From an uncultured Isosphaeraceae bacterium (lineage in GTDB: Bacteria > Planctomycetota > Planctomycetia > Isosphaerales > Isosphaeraceae), in the NCBI GenBank assembly GCA_945957605.1, contig CAMFLR010000007.1:326770-390769 (forward strand): DNA of 64,000 nt. Reading direction: 5' to 3'. Made by a program: the position numbers and the translations under genes. Below, piece by piece: positions 54,401-61,209 of this stretch. Numbering within the stretch: the stretch's first letter is position 1; each line of letters opens with the position of its first letter. The notes beneath the pieces were generated by a model. It worked only from the letters and a program-made list of their open reading frames with translations, had not been told where the DNA came from and made no database searches.

Positions 54401-57400
54401 TCGTGCTGAGTGCCAAAAGCCCTGCGTTCGTCACGCGCGCCTACGACAAGGTGACCGCATTCGTTGAAGAGGCGGGATTCGATGGCGACGCGTCGAAATT
54501 CAATGGTTCGATTGAGTGGGGCGACGGCAAATTTGATCCGGTCTCGTTCATGGCCGACCCTGGAAAAGCACTTTATGATGTGATCATCCCACGTCATACC
54601 TATGAAGACGCGACCGCGGTCGACGGTGTTCTCTCCGTTTCCGACAAGAACGGCAACACGAGATTCGCACCGTTCCACCTCGACATTGTCGAAGAACTGA
54701 AACTCTCGACCCGTACGGTCCATGTCGTGTCGGGAGAGACATTTGCCGGCCATGTCGGCAGTCTAATCGACCTCGATCCCGACGCGACGCCCAGCGATTA
54801 CACCACGGCGATCGACTGGGGTGACGGAAGTCCTCTCGATATGGCCGAAATTTTACCCGACCCTAGCGGGGCAGGCTTTTTTGTCGACGGCACACACCAG
54901 TTCGACACGCCTGGAAACGATACCGTTGTCGTCGTCGTCTCCCGAAATGATGGTCCGGTGGCCAACAGTACCACGCAGGCGATTGTCTCAGGCCCCAAGC
55001 TCAAGCTGGCGTCGCTCGACATTCCTTCGCTCTCGTTCTCCAACATGACCACGAGCGCGAATGCAGAATTTCAGATCACCGGCTCTCCGGGGAAACAAAG
55101 CGATTACTCGGCTTCGATCGATTGGGGCGACGCCTCTGGATCCAGCTCGGCCGCCGTGACGTTGAACGGTCAAAATGTCAGCATCGATGCCAGCCACGTA
55201 TTTCAGTCAGACGGAATGTACACCGCTAGCCTGACGATCCACGGACCCGATGGCGCAATTGAGACAGAAGTCGCTGTGATCGACGTTGCGTCGGATGTTT
55301 CGAACGAAGTCGCCGTCGATGCACCCGGGCTCGTGTTCAATCCCCAGACGAATCTCTATGTAGGATCGCTCACCCTCACCAACACAAGCTCCACCACGAT
55401 CACGGGGCCGTTCATCGACGTCGTGCTTGCCGGGTTGCCGGCGGGAGTGACGGTTGCTGGTGCTGGCGGTTCAACCTCCTCGGGCGATCCCTATCTTGTC
55501 ATCCCAATCGACGCGAATACCTTGTCTCCGGGTCTGTCGCTGGCCCCGCTCTATCTGGCGTTCAACGATCCTTCCGGAACGACGATTTCCTACTCGGTCG
55601 GCATTTACGCCGACCCGCCTGTTTGGTATTCGTCGGCCGTTGCAGACCTTCCAGACCCCGCCGCTGCGCCAAGATCGACGACCGGCCTGGATCTCGGTTT
55701 CGCGCGGCTCAAATCGCCGCGCGTGGGCGACGTGTTTGTCGCGCAAACTTCGGGTTCCAGCGTTGCCCTCGACGAGCAGGGAGCGACCATCTCCACGGGA
55801 TCGGCCGGCGCAACGGTCGCAATGCGGCTGGCGGGCGCCAATCCCAACATGAAGCCAAGTCCGCTCGACCCACGTTCCGCGAAGTTGAACTACCTCATCG
55901 GCGACGTTGCCACGGCCTGGCAGACAGGGCTATCGACCTTTGGTCAGGTGGTGTACCAGGGCGTCTATCCCGGCATCGACCTGTTGTATCGCGAAGGTTC
56001 AAACGGGCTGGAATACGACTTCGTCGTTGCGCCAGGCGGAGACCCTTCGCGAATCGCAATGCAGTTCGCTGGCGCCAGCGCACTCCGTCTTGACGCGACC
56101 GGTAATCTGATCGTTGAAACCGCGGCGGGCGACGTAGTCGAACACGCACCTGTGCTCTATCAGAAGGTGGGTACCGAGCTGCGTCACGTCGATGGCGCAT
56201 TCATCATCCAGCCTGATCGGTCAGTCGGCTTTACAGTTGGAAATTACAACCCGCGGCTACCCCTGGTGATCGACCCTGTCATCGCATCGTCAACCTTCTT
56301 CGGTGGAAAACAAAACGACCAGGCGCTGCATTCGGCCGAGGATGCGGCGGGCAACGTGTTCCTGACCGGCTACTCGTTCTCGTTCAACTCGCTTCCGTTG
56401 AAAAACCCGATTCAGACGAACGATGCCCTTGCGTTTGTCGCCAAGTTCGACGCCTCGGGCGCGCTTGCGTTTGCCACGTTTTTTGGCGGAAGCAAGAGTA
56501 CGTATATTCTGGGCATCGCGACCGATACTCAGGGAAACGCTTATCTAACAGGCGACACCCTTTCGCCCGACTTTCCCACGTTAAACCCGATCCAGGCGAA
56601 CTTCGGCAAGCCGACAACCAATTTCTCCAATAGCGGCCCCGCGGCTTTTCTATCGAAGCTGAGCGCGGATGGATCTCATCTCATTTACTCGACCTACCTC
56701 GGCGGTGAGGCGTCCGACTATGGCACGAGTGTCGCTGTCGACAGCGCTGGGAATGCTTACGTCACGGGTACTACTGACTCGATAAGCTTCCCCACCAAGA
56801 ACGCGCTGAACCCGCACGTTCAGCTCAACCCGCAGCACACGAGCTCAACGAACGACGCATTTGTTGTGAAGGTTAATCCGCAGGGAACCGACTTCGTATA
56901 TGCGACATACCTGGGATCCGACGACGACGACCAGGCTGGCTCGATCGCAGTAGACACGGCGGGCAATGCTTATATCAGCGGGCTGACCGAAGGTGGGATC
57001 AACGTGTTATTCCCGACGACTGCGGGAGCCCCCCAGCGCGGAACTGTGGGGCAAGCGATCACGTTTGTCTCGAAACTGAGTCCAGACGGCTCTCAGTTGC
57101 TCTTTTCGACGTTGCTTGGTCAGGGCGATCGCAACGGCACGAGTTCGGTCGAGTCGTTTGAAGTGAATGGCCAGGTCGCAAGTGCGATTGCAGTGGATTC
57201 AGCAGGCAACTTCGTCGTGCTGGGTACGATGAGAGGAACCATTGCCGCTACTCCCGGTGCGGGCGGGTTTGTGACGAATCCGCACCAACCTGGCGACATC
57301 TTTTTCGACGCCCCATTTCTCGCGAAATACAGTTCCACAGGACAGGTGATCTATATCACCCCCCTGGCTCCTGGTGAGATCGATCCGTCTGTGACACCAA

Positions 57401-59922
57401 AGGGCGGTAATACCATCGGGCTAGGTCTGGCGGTCGATGCAGCGGGGAACGCTTATGTCACGGGTCTGACGACAAGCCCGCTCTTGCCGACGAAAAATCC
57501 CATTCAGCCCTCGTTCCACACCAACCCCGCGAATTACGACGATGGTTTCCTGATGGTTGTGAATGCCGCCGGGACGGATCTCGTCTTCTCGACGTATCTC
57601 GGCGGTACGAACGCCGACGTCGCGTACTCGGTTACGGTCGACAGAAACGGTCTGGTGCATGTTGTCGGCGAAACCGGATCGGCTGACTTCCCGACGACAG
57701 CCGGCGCTTTTCAGGTAACACATGCAGGCAACGTGGGTGACAACCTCGACGCGTTCCTCACCATCTTTTCGGGAATTACGTCGAACCTGAAGGTTAACCC
57801 CGTCTCACGACCAATCACCGCCACCGAGGGTTCGCCATTTCAGGCCGTCCTCGCATCTTTTGCCGACCCTCGTCCCTCGGCGAATGCCGCGAATTACGCG
57901 GTATTGATTGATTGGGGCGACGGTCGCAAGTCTGCGGGAACGGTAACTGCCGACCCGGCTGTGGCCACCGGCTTCCTGATTACGGGAGCCCATACCTTTA
58001 TCGAAGATGGTTCACACACAATCACAGTTCAGTTGACAAGTCTGGACGACGATTCCGCGACGACGGCTAACCGCGATGTGTTGGTGGCCGATGCTCCGAT
58101 TCGCGTGGTTCCTTCCAATGTGGGATCGGTGGAAGGCACGGCATTTAGCGGACGCGTTGCGACGCTGACCGATCGCAATGCGTTCGCCGACGCAAGCGAT
58201 TTCACAGCCATGATCGACTGGGGTGATGGCACCACCTCGGTTGGCGCAGTCGTGAACGACAACGGGTTCACCGGGCAGTTCGCAATCAATGGCAATCATC
58301 TCTACAAGCAAGCGGGCGGCTATCCCGTTGTCGTGACCGTTCAAGACGAGGGGGGAATCCAGGCGGTTACCTCGTCGTCCGTCGTGAGTTCAAATTCAAA
58401 AAGTGGTGTAACTCGCTATCACGTGGTACTCGACACATCGTCGCTCGCAGGAATTGAAGGTTTTCTCCAATTTCAGTTGAATCCGGGAAATGGCGTCAGC
58501 CGATTGGATGAGGCTTCAGTCTTCCAAATCACGGGGCCAATGGGAACCATCCCAACGTCGATCGATCTGGCATCGAATCATTTCGTGAATCTCAAGTCTC
58601 AGCGGATCGTCTATGGTACCCAGCTCGAGTTTGACGTTGCGGTCATCTCGACCGGTCCGGGCGTGCCTTCGCGGCGAGCCTTCGGCTCCAGTTTTGCGCT
58701 TCTGCTGCTTGACGCAACCGCGACACACACATTGCTTTCTACGGATGACGCTGGCGCGGTGGTACGGATCGACGTGTCTACCGAAGGCAACACCCGAGCG
58801 TTTAGCTCTGCTATTGACTCCCAGGGAGCAAGGCTTGGCGGTATACGAAACGTGACCGACGCGCCCTTGGTTGCAACTGGAACGCGCGGAACAACCAGCG
58901 TCGGACTTCAGTTCGCAGGGTTGGTTGCCACTGTGAAAGATGGTAACCCATTTGGGCTCGCAAGCGACCTTCAGGCCACGATCGACTGGGGCGACGGCCG
59001 CATTAGCCCAGCGTCACTTCGTCCTAACAAAGATGGAGGCTTCGATATTGTCGGCGAGCAACTATACGTTGTCCCTGGCGTCTACCAGGGGAGCGTAAGT
59101 GTTAAGGACAAAGGCGGATCGACCGCAACTGCGTTGTTCCTCATCAACGTGACCGATGTCCTTCCGCCGCTAATGGTCACGCCTGTGCGGGTGTCGCCCG
59201 TCGCCGGAACGTCCACAGGCACGGTCGTCGTCGCCACCATTACGTCGGGATCGTCTGCTCCGAAGTCAACAGAACTCTCCGCGATCATCGACTGGGGCGA
59301 CGGCACGACCACACAAGGGCAAGTGGTGGCGACGGGCACGGGTACGACGTTTCTGGTGGAATCGAACCATCTCTACGTCACGAAGGGGAGCTTTCCGATC
59401 ACAGTGATCGTCACCGACGGTTTGGGGAGGACGTCTCAAGGAACCAGCATCGTTGAAGTTGCCGCGCAGAATGTTGTCCTCGACGGACCTCGTGTGACAA
59501 AGGTCTTCCGTTTGGGAACACAAAAGGAGCTCACGGGCCTAATTGTTACGTTCAACCAGGACCTCGACCCCACGAGCGCGATCAATCCCCGCGCCTATCG
59601 GATCATCGGGCGTGTCGACGGCCGCTGTCAAACCCAGCGCGTGGGAGTCTCGTATGCCACATACGACGCATCGAAGCGGCAGGTCACCCTGCACTTGAAA
59701 AGTCGCATTGATATTCATCATCCTTTCCATTTCGCGATTGCCGGTACTGGAGCGCACACCGTGAGATCGACGGTCGGCCTCGCCCTCGATGGTCGCAAGA
59801 GCGGCCGAGCAGGGAGTGACTTCAGGGCCGTCCTGAGCTTTCACGACCTCCAATTCCCTCCAAAGCACCCGCACGGCCCGCCTGTTCGTCACAAGCGAGG
59901 AGTTTCTGACGAGGGTCGCTAA
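48478..59922 (+). CDS. giant SBBP/BNR/PKD multidomain secreted protein
   Basis: Protein of 3,814 residues. Its N-terminus is Arg-rich with 'EQLEKRLCLSTLS', a variant of the planctomycete LEPRxLLS motif. Blocks in order by base: a DUF7948-like SBBP-leader domain (48650-49300; 'EPNRGQ', 'NYHNVYPGIDVSYH'), SBBP propeller repeats ('YSTYLGGxGxD', 49300-50900), PKD (51030), BNR/sialidase-like repeats (51210-52480), PKD (52640), a second BNR block (52850-54080), four PKD-like domains ('WGDG', 54100-55260), a second DUF7948-like domain (55790-56290), a second SBBP propeller (56290-57770), PKD domains (57800-58380), a cohesin-like strand domain (58400-58800), more PKD (58880-59470) and a C-terminal Ig-like domain. 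No enzyme motif is seen; the role is probably adhesion, matrix or surface. The start follows GGGGGAG; the longer frame opens at 48352. Confidence 0.88.
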   Translation: MSHTSGKPYRQQTRCRYLGSFPTRYRNRSIVAAGWEQLEKRLCLSTLSTSQTEATAANSFANLPISFEPNRGQGESGVDYLAHGDHSTLFLKEGNATLAISGATPGGSSAVISMNLVGTQAAQAQGIDALAGKVNYLLGDAESKWVTGIETFGEVNYHNVYPGIDVSYHSSHQQDLEYDFNVAVGADPSRIALCFSGTTKTSIDDQGNLVLQTASAPVIQHAPVAYQDVAGVRQSVTAQYQIRNDGTVGFALGAYNASFPVVIDPVLTYSRFLGGEGTDLGLGVAVDSEGSAYITGTTTSMSFVQGATSALTSLGFADAFVAKLNPAGTEVVYVTFLGGSLLTTNATVTEGRAIAVNSDNEAYITGRTQADNFPRVSALPSGAKYNGGTPIGTSDGSYDAFVTGLSADGSSIIFSTYLGGGGTDVGTGIALNDNCDIAVVGGTTSHDPRGDYQGFPLKSPAQPSYGGDGLASDSLELSDIGDAFVTKIHVNQAAPDQGRPTTTYDLVYSTYLGGKGGDIASAVAIDPKGSVYVTGTTEAPFPEGAGAFPTTTGAFQQGNASSAGLFAAQAFVTKYNPNGSINYSTYLGGSNRDYGTSIAINGDGLAFIAGQTTSYYSAGKVGLPLSGTFVPYQANLAGPRTDDQHRTSDAFFSVLSATGSALAYSTYFGGSGDDLAQGIALDADNNIYIAGSTASIDLPVVNAIQPILLGSRGGFVARFHLVNVSKQPTHAVLDYSTYLGGSGSDTINALAVDSFGGVYVTGSTSSANFPIDPTDGNSYSDTDEARIENLRLFTGPFDFISGDAFATKLPGNSPSIIGLPITSSRGHEYSGPVAIFTPAFPDNDPTHFAVTIDWGDGFVTSGDLSQRTGDGPYTVLGAHRYDHPGGYVVAVQVTDTFRHVNYTPTTNVSHRSGNQVEPNIAIDPNNPQRMFVTSNTFKGGSQIYGAYSTNGGMTWTGRNIATDRDGLPPGRGDAQVAWDKFGNLFVIYLDDSEPSSVVLGVSRDGGKSFTLERTFGGGDADQPSIAVGPGLQPGTGSVWISYADVVHKMIVTAGAPISVAGTVGSFNAPQEIVESAPTAQGAFPNFGSIAVGPGGEVIVNWETDGTLDSSTDRPGKGAEILVSVDPDGLGIKPFGPPNPPPNRNVATTTLFGNRSNVPASPNRGADTEANMVWDQSDGPHSGRIYMAYTDALAGGAAGSSIIRLVFSDDLGKSWSQPVSVDGSGGADSLILPSIAIDAKTGDVAVGWYDTRNDSSHVRTQFFVAVSTDGGETFPFPTAVGVGESNATDANLDQTGKDNGPGDFSGIVFANGVVHPTWSDNSFALLNNPDAPQYDVVSASVGEARIVDSPPIVGAVPVQAVENQSFDGIVGFITSPDPLVSSDNYTAVINWGDGTTSQGQIPTILNPSGPIAISGSHTYTDSLDYPIVITVREKVTDPKTKKDTFRFATSAVDASQIAANQVGSVIAPTRSPLGVAYFVASNTESDVGLFTSTSLDSVSWSKASPNDPLIADSGDGLPAAGHTGRPAVATDLRFNDTFLAYVDPQGGTITILASIDGGANFSATPVAQITTGLIGSPVLAVQSVPGGTDMLWVAYPDFSNGNVRVASLAILNSGQYGSLSAPEDVAGSNGALSVGGLAVWDDGQVAVSFESDSGNDTNAVVAIDEDGNGPNGFSAPVTLGTVFTGLGLPIPGLGNTLFDGNPQVVFSHGLNSFGTLYAAYAARDLAGSATGILVFQSTDFGKTWGSAIEVFSSDSGDLFGPAIGIDDTTGAVAVAWYDTRNDPDRVKTQVFVSVAAEGTTQFSTPQPINIGASNALSPTGLGSTAQYGGPLSLAFNNGALAVTWSDNSDTLGTNPDVPEFDVAVARNYVVSVSPDVIPVNASQIEVAQNQEFDGAAATFTPSNPTQTENDFTATILWGDGDLNQGKIVDVNGTFQVMGQHAYKEQGTYKTLVTVFEHKKYAGQDYGDATVASPLDIVLSAKSPAFVTRAYDKVTAFVEEAGFDGDASKFNGSIEWGDGKFDPVSFMADPGKALYDVIIPRHTYEDATAVDGVLSVSDKNGNTRFAPFHLDIVEELKLSTRTVHVVSGETFAGHVGSLIDLDPDATPSDYTTAIDWGDGSPLDMAEILPDPSGAGFFVDGTHQFDTPGNDTVVVVVSRNDGPVANSTTQAIVSGPKLKLASLDIPSLSFSNMTTSANAEFQITGSPGKQSDYSASIDWGDASGSSSAAVTLNGQNVSIDASHVFQSDGMYTASLTIHGPDGAIETEVAVIDVASDVSNEVAVDAPGLVFNPQTNLYVGSLTLTNTSSTTITGPFIDVVLAGLPAGVTVAGAGGSTSSGDPYLVIPIDANTLSPGLSLAPLYLAFNDPSGTTISYSVGIYADPPVWYSSAVADLPDPAAAPRSTTGLDLGFARLKSPRVGDVFVAQTSGSSVALDEQGATISTGSAGATVAMRLAGANPNMKPSPLDPRSAKLNYLIGDVATAWQTGLSTFGQVVYQGVYPGIDLLYREGSNGLEYDFVVAPGGDPSRIAMQFAGASALRLDATGNLIVETAAGDVVEHAPVLYQKVGTELRHVDGAFIIQPDRSVGFTVGNYNPRLPLVIDPVIASSTFFGGKQNDQALHSAEDAAGNVFLTGYSFSFNSLPLKNPIQTNDALAFVAKFDASGALAFATFFGGSKSTYILGIATDTQGNAYLTGDTLSPDFPTLNPIQANFGKPTTNFSNSGPAAFLSKLSADGSHLIYSTYLGGEASDYGTSVAVDSAGNAYVTGTTDSISFPTKNALNPHVQLNPQHTSSTNDAFVVKVNPQGTDFVYATYLGSDDDDQAGSIAVDTAGNAYISGLTEGGINVLFPTTAGAPQRGTVGQAITFVSKLSPDGSQLLFSTLLGQGDRNGTSSVESFEVNGQVASAIAVDSAGNFVVLGTMRGTIAATPGAGGFVTNPHQPGDIFFDAPFLAKYSSTGQVIYITPLAPGEIDPSVTPKGGNTIGLGLAVDAAGNAYVTGLTTSPLLPTKNPIQPSFHTNPANYDDGFLMVVNAAGTDLVFSTYLGGTNADVAYSVTVDRNGLVHVVGETGSADFPTTAGAFQVTHAGNVGDNLDAFLTIFSGITSNLKVNPVSRPITATEGSPFQAVLASFADPRPSANAANYAVLIDWGDGRKSAGTVTADPAVATGFLITGAHTFIEDGSHTITVQLTSLDDDSATTANRDVLVADAPIRVVPSNVGSVEGTAFSGRVATLTDRNAFADASDFTAMIDWGDGTTSVGAVVNDNGFTGQFAINGNHLYKQAGGYPVVVTVQDEGGIQAVTSSSVVSSNSKSGVTRYHVVLDTSSLAGIEGFLQFQLNPGNGVSRLDEASVFQITGPMGTIPTSIDLASNHFVNLKSQRIVYGTQLEFDVAVISTGPGVPSRRAFGSSFALLLLDATATHTLLSTDDAGAVVRIDVSTEGNTRAFSSAIDSQGARLGGIRNVTDAPLVATGTRGTTSVGLQFAGLVATVKDGNPFGLASDLQATIDWGDGRISPASLRPNKDGGFDIVGEQLYVVPGVYQGSVSVKDKGGSTATALFLINVTDVLPPLMVTPVRVSPVAGTSTGTVVVATITSGSSAPKSTELSAIIDWGDGTTTQGQVVATGTGTTFLVESNHLYVTKGSFPITVIVTDGLGRTSQGTSIVEVAAQNVVLDGPRVTKVFRLGTQKELTGLIVTFNQDLDPTSAINPRAYRIIGRVDGRCQTQRVGVSYATYDASKRQVTLHLKSRIDIHHPFHFAIAGTGAHTVRSTVGLALDGRKSGRAGSDFRAVLSFHDLQFPPKHPHGPPVRHKRGVSDEGR

Positions 59923-59925
59923 GAA

Positions 59926-59953
59926 CCTCGGGCAAAACCGTTTTTGCATGAGG
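59926..59953 (+). terminator. intrinsic terminator of the giant gene
   Basis: Nested stems CCTC/GAGG and GCAAAA/TTTTGC around a short loop, 3 bases after the stop codon, followed by TTTTAT. There is a small internal bulge. Confidence 0.65.
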
Positions 59954-59958
59954 TTTTA

Positions 59959-61209
59959 TCCCCGGATTGGTAGACACCTTCTTCAAAGGACCACTGCTCG
60001 GCGACCGCTCGCATGCGCGAGAAATTCTTAGACACTCCCGTTCATCGCCGACCGCCTGAGCATTCTATTAGCTCACAAGGTGATCGACCGCAGATCAGGT
60101 GTCGCGTCGTTATGCGCTTGATCTGGTTCGTGCTAGTAACTGCTGGGAGGATGTCCGGCAAGAATTTGGTTGCTCTGCTCGGACCGCACTCGCTGGCTTC
60201 CCGTTTGGGAGGAGGCTGGTGTCTGAGATCAATTGCAAAGCGATCTGCTCGTGACGTTGACGTGTGCCGATGAGCTCGCCCTTGATACAGTAAATGTCGA
60301 TCTTGGGCGAGGACAGAGCCGAGAAGTGCCAGACAAGATGCGTTGCGGAGCGGCGATCGAAGGCGAGGGAGAGTCGCGAGAAACGCTGGCGCGGAAAGGC
60401 GAGCGAGTACAAGGTTGCCACTGTCGGCTGGGCTGCTAAGATCGGTCCCGGTCAGGTCGGCGATCGTCTATATCAACGTATGCCTGCCCAACTTGAAAAG
60501 AATTGTCGAAAGTACAGTATCGAAAATGACTGTCGGTTATTTCGCGGCGCACGCCGGACCTGTGGAAACAAGGCTGTTTTCTGAAACGCGGTTCGATTTT
60601 CTTGGCGCAGTCAGTGACTTTTTTCGGCGGCTCGTCGGATTGACTGTAGGAGGTATCGACGTCGATTTCGATTGGAGCGGATCGCCCTTGAATCCATTGC
60701 AATGAAACTACCGGTCATTTTCAGCACACGGATCGTGGGTTCGCTTCCCTGGTTTCAGGGATAGCTTATGCCAACTCAGACGCGATATCGTGAAGCCGCT
60801 GTCATTTCATGTGCATGGGTTGCCCGCCGTTCGAATGCAAAGTCGTGAACTGGACAGGTCACCGATTTTCCCACTGGTATTCATCACGATGCATCCCCAA
60901 ACACTACCCCCGCCCGCGAGTGCCGCGCTGGTTCAAGCGAGAAGAAGTGCAGTCTCTTGAAGGAGCAGTCAGCGGGGAATTCATGCCATAACGCCCGCTC
61001 TTGCTCCTCAATTCACTGAAGGCTACGCGCGTCGAGCCCCACTTGTTTTTCGCTTTTTTGATCTCGCTCGATTTTCTACTGAGAACTAAGAATCGCGCTT
61101 GCGAAGAATCGCCTTCCACAGCGTTTGTGACTGGTGATTTCTGCGCATGCCCCAAGAATCGCCGTCGATTCACTCGCCGCCGACCCAACGGGCCCCAAGG
61201 ATTGACACC
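59959..61209 (+). other. ~1.25-kb non-coding region between two surface-protein genes
   Basis: No gene is supported here: the frames of 60-120 codons on both strands lack ribosome sites and recognisable products. The right end has AAGGA at about 61196-61200, the ribosome site of the next gene. The region is long for this window and may hold the promoter and regulatory sites of the Gly/Tyr-rich protein, or a decayed gene I cannot recognise. Confidence 0.5.
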
